Assembly (NCBI GenBank): GCA_014706295.1
Contig: JACSVZ010000009.1
Location: 35,628,768-35,692,767 of the forward strand
Direction of reading: 5' to 3'
DNA: 64,000 nt
Origin: Lycocorax pyrrhopterus obiensis
Taxonomy: Eukaryota; Chordata; Aves; Passeriformes; Paradisaeidae
The notes under the pieces: generated by a model
Seen by the model: only the letters and a program-made list of their open reading frames with translations
Told to the model about the DNA's origin: nothing
Database searches by the model: none
Position numbers and translations under genes: made by a program
In this document: positions 40,501-52,110 of the stretch, piece after piece
How the letters are laid out: each line of letters opens with the position of its first letter
Numbering within the stretch: position 1 is the first letter of the stretch

Positions 40501-42980
40501 AATGACAAAGGGGTTATGGTATCCCAGTTTGGAATATAGATGCGCTTTTAGTAATAATATGAGTGGTAATATGACTACACAGCCTGGAGTTTTGATCTAG
40601 TTGCACTAGTCTGATAATTGACCGGTTCTGATTGATGAAGGACAAAGAGAAATTCGCAGGGATATTTACTTACTGGTAGAAGTAACCTCTGCAAACAAAG
40701 AAATAATAAAATACCAGAGAGTCTGAAAAAGTATCCTTGCTTTAATATTGTTTTTTCTGCTGAACATGACAGGGAAAATTCAGTTCTCACTGAAAACCTG
40801 ATCTGTTTATCGAGCAGTGCTCAGCAAGCCCTATACGTTACAGACTGGCAAATACCCTTTGAACATAGCTGAATCCACTTTGATAAATAAAAATTAAACT
40901 TTCAGCATTTTAAACAACGCAAAGGTTAAATAAAAGCCGACAATGTCATCGGTAAGGGCCAAAAGATGTGTTAATGATCTGTTTTTGACATCTACTGTGT
41001 CTGTCTGTATTTCTGTCCTTTTATTTGTTTGAGAGTGTGTATTCATGAATGTATGTGTTTTTGCAAGTTAATGACAGCAAGTCAGTTCTACTTTTTATTT
41101 CCAAGCTTTGGCCAGTTTGCATTTCGATCTCATAAAAATATAATTAGTAGGGCTTTATGCTTCAGATGTATAAACTCAATATGCTTTCAGAATTATTATA
41201 CCTGTTATTCAGCCAAAGGTAAGAGGATTCTATTAGCTAAATACATATTTAGACACCTAATAAAATCCCTTATTCAGTTCTGTTTCTTAGTTTCAGTTCA
41301 CGAACAGTAACCACTATTCTGAGTTAAGATCTTGACCATTTAATTTTTAAGAAAAAAGTAATTAGACCATATTATGGATTAATCCCTTGCCAATTTTCAT
41401 TTTTAAATCAAAGTAATTTTAGACTTGGGAACTACATAATTTTATGCAGAAAAAGTATGTTTTGCCAACCTTATTAAAATCTTTAAAGACCATATTTTCT
41501 ATAGGCTTCCAAAAATTATCCCACAAAATTGTGTGGGTGCACCCATCTGTACACATGAATGGGCAACTAGGAGCATAATTATCCCCTTTTGCACATGCAA
41601 ATGGAGGTGTTTAAGCACAAATCAGCTGACCCCCAGATTCCGCTGGTGCATTTTTCTGAGCTGGCTAATAATGTTTTGTTGAATTCCATAATACAGGTTG
41701 AAACCTCAGGAAGATTTTTAGATATAATAACTTTTCTGTAAGATATCTGAAGTCCCTAAAGTCTTTTAAAAAATGTCGCTGATGCAACAGTGAAATGAGG
41801 TGTAGCTTAGTGCCAGTACTCGGGTGTCATTTTGGTTATAACGACTGTATGATTCTTTCAGTATAATAAACTCCATTGGCTCCAGCAGCGATTACTGCCT
41901 GCCACTGCTTCTCCAGAAGCAAAATACACATGTTCCTACAGGCAAAAACTACTGCACTAGGATTATAAAAAATTGACCATCAATCTAAGTCTGTATGAGC
42001 AATCACAGCCGCTTTTGGAGTTATTTTGTATTAGAAGCAATTTACCCATCTGGAGGAACAAAGATGTGTGCAAATGCTGGAGTGACTGACTTCCAGCAGA
42101 TGCTTAAAGGAAGTTAAAATCCCAACTACTTCTGAGGTGCCTGGCCTCGATTTCTGACCTGGAAATGTTCAATATGTTGAGGAGCTCTTCCAAATACTGA
42201 GGCAGCTCGCTGGTACCTTGGCTTTGTGCTCCCTACCTGCTGATGCTCGCCCCACCACCCCCAGGCAGGCTCCTTGCCCACACAGCTGCACAGGGAAAAG
42301 GGGAGCAGTCGTAAAGCTTCTGGAATGAGACATGGAAATTAGTGGCTGCATCGCCTCGGTATTGATTGCGTGAGTATTCTGGGATGGGGTGAGAAATGGG
42401 GATGAGCCTCAATCAGGGCTTTGCTGGGTGAAGGGGTGAGATGTAGGACAAGGATATGAGTTTCTTGGATGTGGGGCTGAATTGTGGCTTTGTGCTGCTA
42501 CACGGGTTTAGGGAAACAAACAATTATCACAGAGCTTAAAAACCCAAAGGTAATGACCCCTGGAATTCACATTTACCCCCAGTATGGCACCCAAATGTGA
42601 CAGCACTGCTGCAAGTCCTGATGGACAAAGACCAGTTAATGGAAAACTAACTATACTGTAATTCAAGATTATTTGAATTTACTTTATTTGTGAATTTTTT
42701 CCATTTGTCTTCATGCTTTTGTACATTTGAAGGGGGAGTTTAGGCATTCCTTGATCCATAGAGATTGCTTTTCTTCCTTTTCTTCCCTTTGATTCCACTT
42801 GCCTAATAATAATGGGCATTATCTTATATCCATATTTAATTTTATTATGTCACTCGTATTGCAAGAAAAGGATGTTCTTTTCAAACATTGTAATGCATTT
42901 AGTATTTCACTAGTCATCAGTTAAATCAATTTTTCCCTTTATTGGATCTGAATTATAAATCAACTAGTCATTGTATGGGA

Positions 42981-43002
42981 TACTGTATATGAATGTACAG
43001 TA
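42981..43002. repeat. Short inverted repeat (hairpin)
   Basis: TACTGTA and TACAGTA form perfect 7-bp arms around an 8-base loop. Outside them GGATAC (about 42978) and GTATCC (43015) form a second, looser pair. No miRNA-length stem is present. Confidence 0.75.
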
Positions 43003-46000
43003 TATCATTATGATGTATCCTATAATAATGTCTCTTAGACATGAAAACTGAAGATGGTGGTTTAAAGTGCTGAGAGAGAAAAAATTGGAAACATCTGTTA
43101 GTAGGAAGTAGAGAAGACTTTTCATTAAAGTTTGTCAAGTGTATTTGATAGGAAGAACACACTGGGCCGTATTCTGCCACCCCTTACATACACCCACCCC
43201 AGTACCCAGCCTGCTTTTTCTGTCTTGTGCAGAAAAGCCAAGATTATGGGAGACACTGAAAAGCCAGTTCTGTGCTTTGGTACAGCAGCTCAAGGAATCT
43301 GAGACCCGAGGCAGAAGGAGGATTCACAAGTTTTCAGGAAAAAGAAATATCACAATACAGTCAGTGTCTTTGTCTATGCAGGGGTAATGAGAGCTGTCCT
43401 GCTCTTATATTGAGTATGTCAGCAAGATGATGAGGAAGAAGTGGTATGGGACAGTTTTGGGCAAAAGCTCTTTTATTTCCAGTTATTCACTATTTGCAAG
43501 AAGAGGAAGCCTTAAAAAAAATATAAAATAAAAATTGAGGAATGCAAAGTTGAGTTAATTGGAGGCTTCTAGTGAGCAGATACATCTCCCAGGATACTGT
43601 GAACAAGCTAGGGAATGAAAAAAACCAAAATAGAGGAAAAATGGTTAAAAACTTCTGGAATTTTATCTGAATTGTACAGGAATCCATGAAAGCAGACGTG
43701 CACTATCTACTTAAGAAAACCCCACCAAGCCATTTCACACTCACACCGGTTCAACTCCTTGGGCTGGTGTCAGCAGCAAGAATTTTGGCAGTGCCAAACT
43801 GGTGGGTTACAGCTCTGTCTCTGCAAACCCAACCAGGGTGCAGCTGCTGCTGGCACCGCCTCACAGCCTTGTCCCAGGGCTGGAAGTGTGGCACAACAGC
43901 TACATGTTCATCTCATCCCTACATCATTTTTGCACACTGCCAAAGGCACTTTTGCACGTTCCTCACTTTAGAACTCCTCAGGCACAAAGTGAAATACCCT
44001 CTGCACCCGCAGCACAGACCTCTCCTCTGCCTGGTGCAACAGTTTAAAAGCCAATATCTCACCTTGCCTTTGCAATTTTTTCCCATTTCTGCCTGCTCCC
44101 AGTGGTCTCTGAGCCCCGCCGTTTCCATGATGATATACAGAACTATAAAATCAGATGCAGCAGTCACAAGGGCCCAGTGCGAATTACCCCCCGAGTCAAT
44201 AGAAAACAGAATATTGCTTATTGATTTGGTCTAGCCTGTTGTGTGGTCGATGGAGAACAAACTAATACAAATAAAATGAATCAATTGGAATCTGGCTGTG
44301 GACCTCGGTGAGTCACATGAAGTGGGTTTCTGATATCCTTTATCATCACGCACAGCCAGTGAAACAAGAGCGCTACTGTCTTCTGCTGGCGCGGAGAGTT
44401 ACCTCGGGCTATACTGAAAACTGCTTTTTTCTTATTTTTAGACCTGAATCAGCCCATGCCAGCAAATGTATTCTTGTGAATACAGATCCGACTTTGTTGT
44501 AATGCCCATGGGAAGGCGGTAGTGTAACCTGTTTGGATGCAGCTGCAGACCACCTGTAGAGAAAGTCAAATTAGGGAGAGACCCCACTGTTCTTTGCATT
44601 AATGCTTTTTGTGTTGTGGCCTGAATCCCCCTCCCTCCCCCTTCAATGTATCTTTCTCAACTGGGGAGATGGAGAGCACATTTTAAGACCTTCTGTCCAT
44701 TTAAGGCATCTTGTGATTGAAAGAAGATTTGAAAGACTGTAAAATCTCCCCAGTCACCAATGAGCAATGGTGTGCGAGGAGCCTTAATACTTTTAGGATG
44801 ACTTTTCCGCCTGGTCTTGCAGGTTTGGGAGGTGTTCGCTTTGTGGAAAGGGCTTAAAGGGCACATTTTTATCTCCTTCAAGTAAACTGCATGTTAGGAA
44901 AGTCTCCTAGCTTTGGAATGGAAAAGTGGTTGTCAAGAAGTAAAGCCCTAACTTGCCACACTTTTTGTCCCATTGTTTCTAAATAAAAGATGGGCAAACA
45001 AAAGGAAATGGCTCAAGTCTAAATGCAGTGCCTGTGTATCCTGAGTATCCACATATAAACAGGCACAATCTCACTGATCTTAACCACACTGAAAGTCCCT
45101 TTCACTACAGATTTGTCTATGTTCAGGACCCAGGGATAGTTAAGCGTGCAAACAACTGGTTTGAGATTGCATGTCCTCGGTATGAGAAGTAGTTTTAGTT
45201 AGTTTGGTTAGTTCTCCTGTTCTCTCAGCTGCAACTGCCAACGCTGCTGGTGTCTGTAGCTTCTCAGCAGATTAAGCTTTTATTCCTTTACCAGGTAGCA
45301 TTTTGTTGCATAGCAATGCAGTATTCTACCTTATGTCACATAAAAACTGCCTGCAATGAAAATTTCATGTCATTTCTACTTTTCACCCCATTTCTTCACA
45401 GATGAATCCCACTGTTTTACTAATCGTTGACGTACTAGTTAACACAGGCAGAGTTTGTAGATGGAGGTAATGTCATCAAGCGTTGCCTCATTTTAAATTC
45501 CTTCCTCTCGCTGGTGATATCAATGTTCACTGCAAAGACACTGATGATACTGAATTTAATTGGTATTTATGTGTAGGGTCATGTGTACTCTCAAAGAAGT
45601 TTCTGTGTAACTTTTCCCTAATTGAAATTAGATTGAAGTGTTGCTGTGTACACTGCGACTTAATGGTGACGACGTTGAGCCAGCTTCGGCGCTCAGATGC
45701 ATGGCACGCATCCCAAGAAATCTGCTATGATGCTCCCACATACATCTATGCATATTTTTATGGTACAAGAGACATAAGGTGTGGAAAAGGAGCAGTCTCT
45801 TTAAGGGGGATGTGGCAACCCTATCTGCCAGTCATCTTGCCTCTGCTGTTCTATTCCTTTTACAGCCATTCTGCCTGGCTGGTAGCTATAACATCTTTAC
45901 ATACGTGTTTAATGGCTGCTCGGTGATTAAAACCCAGGGGAAAGGGAAGGGACATGGGAGGCATGGACTGGCAGCACTGGTCCTATGTGGAAATGCTTTT

Positions 46001-47639
46001 TGGTCTGATTTGGGGGTGTATTTTTCACCACCTCATGTTTTAAATAACATAATATATGAGCAACCTGGTCTGAAAACCATTTTGGGACTTGGTCTGAGGC
46101 TCACAGCTGCTGTGCAGTGTGAAGGGCCAGTGCTGATATTGGCTATAACAAAATATCACCATTAAATCCTTATTTTGCACCTTATTTTGACTCCAGACCA
46201 GTGCACCCTCTCCTCCCTAACGCTTGTGGAGAGTACAGAAAAGTGAATTCTCACTGGTAGAAGTGTTTTGACTGGGAGTTTAATTTATAGCCGCTCATAG
46301 AATTGCAGTGTGTAATAAGCAATGTCCTTGAACATTTTTCATGTGCTTCTAAGTGACTCTTTAAAAAACATTGGTTTCCCTTGTAAAAATCATTAAACTT
46401 GTTAAGGAAGAAGCAGTAGTCTGGGTTAGTAGTCATCCCAGTGCTTTAAATACTAGTGGATAATTAGTGACATGAATAAATTAAATATATTTCAGGTATA
46501 AAGTTGAGGAAAATCACGAAATATTAGCAAAGCTCCAAAATCAAACTACTTTGTGTCGTATGCTGTTTTAATGACTGTGGTGTATAAATGTGCATAATTC
46601 CAAAGAGATCACATGTTTCACATGGTAAAAATTACTGTGACATAAAATATATATTTTCTTAAAAAGTACTTGTAATATCAAAAGGACTGTGAAGTATTAG
46701 CCGTTTAATACAAATTTATCTTTTCTTGCAGATGATTACATTTTCATTTTAATTGCTCACATTTTCGGTTCTGATCTTAATGTTTTATAGTAGTGAAGAC
46801 ATGCCACAAAGAAAGAAAAAAAAAAAGATTTTATTTGTTAGTTAACAGTCTTCAGAAGTCCTAATTTGGCCAATGTGTTCTGCTGCAAAGTCTTGGAATG
46901 CTGTCTTGCAGTTTCAAAAGTGATCTTATTTGGCTTCCCAGAAACTATTATGCCTGGAGGATGCCATGAGAACAAGGGCTGCCTTGTTAACAAGTAGAAA
47001 ACTCTCAAAAACAAGATAGGATCCTGATATAAATCATAATTTAGATGCACAGAGCTATGTTCACAACCACAGTAATGTAATTCATTTACATCTAGTTATT
47101 ACTTATCTCCACCCGAACTCCGAAGTTCAGGAATGCAGCTGCCTTGTGCCTTGTGACTCGTGGGGGTTAGGGAAGAATGACATCACCAAATTTAAGCACA
47201 TTACCACGCTGACATAGTGGCACCTTGTTTTCCCTTCCGCGGAAAGAGCGGGGATTGTGTGCTACCCCCCATTCTCCCAAAGAATACCTTTTTTCCCCTT
47301 TCAAGCAGCTGCTATATGAAGGGTTGCAAATGTCACTTCAACTAATGATGAATGATGCTTGACCCTTGGACCTGTTACTATGAATTTTATGCAATGCTAA
47401 ATTAATATGAAAGATCTCTGCTAGAAGACTTCAGCTATTATGCATGCAGCATAAATGATATGTTAAACAATCCAAATTTTTTTCTCATAACCATGGTAAA
47501 ATGCAGAGCTGTTTTAACGTTTTTTGATGTGTATTTCCACTTCAGATTAGTATCTTTTCTTTCTAAAAATATTTTTGGTAAGCAAATCAGTTTGCGAAAA
47601 ACATTGTCAAAAGGGCAACTGGCCCACATGTCTTTGTTG

Positions 47640-47960
47640 TTCACGTTTGAATATAATTAATTATGTAAAGCAATAGTTAGTGGGAGCTTAACAATTAGTA
47701 GAGTCTGTCAAATAGTCACACGGAAATTACTAACTAATTGAACTACTGGTCTTTTATTGTTTCAGGAAGCAGGACAGAGTGTCATTCCTTTATCTCTTAA
47801 ATTCATTATTATCGCATATCGCAATTTTCGAGCAATATATGCTTCCTCGTAGATTAATACATAAATAACCTTCCCGGTAATGCCACTGTGGGCAAAAGTG
47901 TTTGAAATAAAACCACCTGTTTTAATTAGTATTCAGATTCATGCTGTTAAAAAATGGTAA
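47640..47960. promoter_or_regulatory. Candidate conserved noncoding element
   Basis: AT-rich but non-repetitive, with repeated homeodomain cores (TAATTAATTA near 47655, AATTAGT near 47693, TTAATTAGT near 47924) and a CACCTG at 47914. No stop-free frame or splice structure was found. The texture resembles vertebrate developmental enhancers, but conservation is untested. Confidence 0.25.
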
Positions 47961-48841
47961 TCCTCTTGCAGTTATATGACATTTTTAAAGCTTTGAATTT
48001 CCATCTGTATCTTATATTATGATGTTTCAGGATTGTCGTGAGTTAATTATGTTAACTTTGGAAACATTGCTTGCATTTAGAATGAAAAATTTCAGCTTGA
48101 ATAGCCAGGAAAGCAGATGCTATCTTTCTTGTCAACTGCTTTGTTGTGTGATGCCTTGAAACTTTTTTGTAAGATTCTGTCTCCAAAAGGAAGTATAAAT
48201 CTCCATTTATTTGAAATGTTGCTCTAATCTAATCAATATTTTAATATATTTCTCACGGGAGGGACCTGAATGCATCTCAAGGAACCAAAGACATGAAAAT
48301 CTCTTATTTTATGTTGAAATCCTCTTGTTATTACAAGTCCATTCACAGGACTAATTTGTAGAACAGGAAAAATCCATGTACTATAAAGTTCTAAAATTGT
48401 TTGGAAGCATACCCTTGCCCTACTGTAATATATGCCTGCAAGTTGAGGTGGAATGAGAGGAATTGGAAACATTACAATTGGGATACACATCCAGATACAC
48501 CCTGGAAAAGAGAAAGGGAGGCACAAATCAATGGGCAACGCGCCAAATCTGCTCTGGGTTCTACCACAGAGCAAATGAAAATGCAAAACTTGGATGTGCA
48601 CTTGAGGCAAAGGGAAAGGTGTGAGGTGAGCAAGGATTTGGTGGATGCAGGAGACGCTGCTGTCTCCTCCTTACACGTGAGGCTGTGAGGCTGTGTGGGA
48701 AATGCAAAACATCGTGATGCGAGTCACCCGAATTTCATCGCACCCCTTCCCTGCCAAGGAGGAGCCATGAGCACTGCCAGGCGTGTTTACGTGTGCCCCG
48801 GGGTGTTTATGCATCTCCTGAGGCTCAGTGGGAGAAAGTAC

Positions 48842-48865
48842 GGAATTGCACGTGGAATTGCACGT
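48842..48865. repeat. Perfect 12-bp tandem duplication
   Basis: GGAATTGCACGT occurs twice without a spacer. The unit contains TTGCACGT, a C/EBP- or E-box-like word. It may be only a small slippage event. Confidence 0.9.
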
Positions 48866-49852
48866 AGCAGGTTGGATGGAGATATTATTTCAAGCCCACA
48901 CGGGCTCCAAAATTCCAACCTTTCAGTCAAAAAGACCTGGGCAAGGTCTCAAACGTTGCTGTCTACGCAGCTCTGTATCCCACCACTCATGTGATTCCGT
49001 GGATTTCATGAACACAGGCTTGATCAGACACTTTGGGCTTCCACATCTGCAAAAGCATCCTATTCCTCGAATGAAAGTTATTTTTGCTGTCACAAAAATG
49101 TCAATGTTTGTAAGCCAGCACTCTGCAAGAGAAGCTGAAACGTGCAGGATAACCCACGCCTGGATCAGGACATGATACCCTGGCGTGGCGTCAGAGTGGA
49201 TGGAACCCTGAAGCTGATGAATTTGTATGAGAAAAGTGCACTTAGCCAGAATCTTCCATATTCAGGGTAACATGTGATTCCAAAACGCATAAAAATATTT
49301 GAAAATTCATGTTATTATTAGCACTATTATTATCAAAGGACATTTCGTTAGCATTTGAAAGTCCTTCAGTGCACTTGAAGATATATTTGTTTTAGCAACT
49401 TATATAATCCCCCCTGTTTAAAGTTTTGTTTTAAACACATACAATTATCATCTCATATGCCCTGATTCAGTAAGCACTTAGAAGCATTCCTATCTTTAAC
49501 AGCATAGCTAGTCCCAGCTAATATCCAGGGAACAGAATTAGAGCTTCAGATATTAGCAAAAAGTAATGCAAATGTGAATTAAGCAACATGGTTTTGAAGT
49601 AAGTTGACTGAGGACTTTTTATTCCTTAAACTGAACGCGAAAGTTTGACAAAATATAAAAAAAATCAAAGCGAGCATTACTGATATTAATAATTATTTTA
49701 AAAGTATATAAAGTTGAATAATTTAGTCTGGCAACTAGAAGGAATTAGGCACTGAAATAACCTTCCAGTAAGGGCAGTGAAGAAAAATGCTAACAGCTTT
49801 GAGGCAGAGCCATCAGCAAAAATATAATGCATAAACATATTTGGATGTGTCC

Positions 49853-49889
49853 ACATATATATATATACACACATATGTATATATGTATG
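49853..49889. repeat. (AT)n-rich microsatellite
   Basis: An imperfect run of AT, AC and GT dinucleotides (ACATATATATATATACACAC and then ATATGTATATATGTATG). It is nearly self-complementary. Confidence 0.9.
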
Positions 49890-51789
49890 CACTTTAAGAC
49901 ATTTAGAATAAGAATGGTATTATTGTTAGGGTTCAGCATGTAAGTCACACTAATTAGCATAGTTTAAGTTCCCTGCATTTCAAAACGTGGCTATTTCCAA
50001 GCTAATCATTTAAATTTGTGTCAAACTTTATCAAATTTACCTTTGCCTTTCCCAGTGTAACTTTCCAAACAGACGAACCTACATCTAACATGGTGCTTTG
50101 CTATGGAAAACTCTCACTACCTCATGTCTGTCCACGAGGTGAAGTGATATTCTCTGTCCACTATATAACTGATAACAAATTGTTGTGCTAGGTAACAATT
50201 TCAGCCAAATTTTCATGAACTGAACCAGGTGAAGCCTGAATTATTCTTATGACCCAAAAGCAGTCCTGGGTCCTCTGTCTTGGGTTTTTCAAGGCAACTC
50301 ACTTTTTTGCTCATAGGAAAAAAAAAGTAATTCTTAAAGGCAAGGTGCAAGTATTAAAGTGCTAGTTTGAAAGTATTTAACAAAAATGTCCTTTCTTTTT
50401 GAATAACTTCAATAAAGTGTTTAAATGACCTCTTCCTAACCAGAAGAGAATATAGAGAAGAAATTAAGCTTTATTGGTAAATTAAAGCCCAAATCCCATG
50501 GTTGATGAGAGATATGGTCCGTTTGAAATAGTTACAGTTTCAGACTTTCTCTTCTACAATCAGTGGGTGGAGACCAACATAATCCAATTAATTGTAATTC
50601 CCTTTTGTGGCACTGGTACAGTGGTGAATGATATAGTAAGTCCATTGAAGTCTTATCTTTGGTCAGATAATCCAAATGGATTCATATTATGAAACAGTCC
50701 TTTATAAAAGTTCTGATGAAACAGAAGTGTTTTGACTTTAGTGAACCAAAAGATAAATTCTATACAAAATAAAATGTTTTGTCCTTGACATCTACAGGGC
50801 TTGTGTGCACCTGATTTCATGTAAGAATACTTCTGTCAGATGCTCTACTCCAAAGACCCTGTTCATTAAAAAATAAAAATATAAACTTTGTTTTCTGGAC
50901 ATCCTGAAAAAACAAGGTGCGGGAACAGAGATTTACATGTAGGGGTAACCTGTATCCTTGGGAATAGCCCCATCAAAATAAATGGGGTTACAGATGTGGA
51001 GAATATATGAATAGCACTTTGAGAATTTTTTAGATTTCTATTTTTCTCGTAAAACAACAAACTAATATTTCTCTGATAATCCTTGTAGCTGTAAACAAAC
51101 CATATATGTCTGTTCCTTTCTGGTATTGTGGGAGGACTAGGGGAATTGCTTAATTTTAGCTTGAGCTTTGATCTATTTACATTTGGAAGTCATTTACATA
51201 AAGGAAGTTATAATGATCTTTATTGTTTTGTTAATTATTTCCTTTGATTATTGAAACTAACTCACTGAGGCACAAGCTCATTGTTACTGGGGTCAGTCTC
51301 AATAATATATTTGGCTGTGTGCAACAAGTCAGGATTGGGTGGTATTCTTGTGTTTTGAATTGTTTTCATGCAGACCCTTTCAGTTTAACAATCACTGGAG
51401 ACAGGACTGATTTAATGCATCACTCGTCTGATCCAGTGCTTCGTATTTTGTATTTCTCCTTTCCTTTAAAGTTGTCCATAGCAAGCCCACACTACAGCAG
51501 AGTGTTTTTGTTTGTAGCATGTTGAAATCTCATATTTACTAAAGGATACTGAGATGCCATTTGTGGAAGACAACACACTAGACAATATATTGAGGTCAGA
51601 TCTTTAAAGAGTGTCTGAAAAATACTCTTTTCCCAGTTTTATTTTTTTTTCTCCCATAAAGTATCTGGTTGAAATTTAATACAAAGAATTTTTTACCCTT
51701 TGGGGTACATTACATATGAAATAATTTATGACCCATGAATCACAAGAAGGCAGTGAATTAGGTTTCAGATAAGTCTGCCAAATATTACA

Positions 51790-52110
51790 AAACATTGTGT
51801 ACAGATTTTTGGACTATGAAAAGGCTTTTGACAAGAATGGAAATAGAAGCAGTGTTAGAAACAGCAAGAAGGGGAAGAACAGAACAGCTATATGACAGAA
51901 TCCTAAAGCACTCTGAGTTAGTAGCACAATTAAAAAGATATGAATATGAACATATTTTTGAAGTATGAAAATGGGACAGAGAGTCATTGTCCAATTCCTC
52001 TCTGCATTAGATCTTGAGAGCCTTCAATTTATTTAAAATGTAGATTTGCGGACACTGATACACATAATTCTGATAAAAGATCTGACTGTAAATGGGGAAG
52101 AAGAAAAAAG
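51790..52110 (+). mobile_element. Decayed RTE-like LINE reverse-transcriptase fragment
   Basis: At 51806-51835 one frame reads FLDYEKAFDK, the RTE-type form of an RT core motif (CR1 and L2 have a different form such as LDFSKAFD). After a one-base frame change, 51837 onward reads MEIEAVLETARRGR and then EQLYDRILKHSE, which resembles the stretch that follows this motif in RTE elements. A third patch near 51972-52030 (GQRVIVQFLSALDLES) loosely fits the VRQGDTISPKLFTA region, and RFAD at 52042-52053 fits the FADD catalytic block with its second Asp lost. Order and approximate spacing agree with one RT domain broken by stops and frameshifts. The 3' limit is unclear. This is a comparison from memory. 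Confidence 0.5.

Noticed and set aside
42360..42400. G runs (GGG, GGGG, GGGG) considered as a G-quadruplex
   Set aside because: The fourth G run is too distant, so a stable canonical quadruplex is not supported.
42977..43020. Hairpin considered as a microRNA precursor
   Set aside because: Arms are only 7 bp with a loose outer pair, far too short for a pre-miRNA stem.
43686..44234. 182-codon open frame on the + strand
   Set aside because: Two other + strand frames and one minus frame are open across the same segment, typical of locally GC-rich sequence and not of a gene. No domain is visible.
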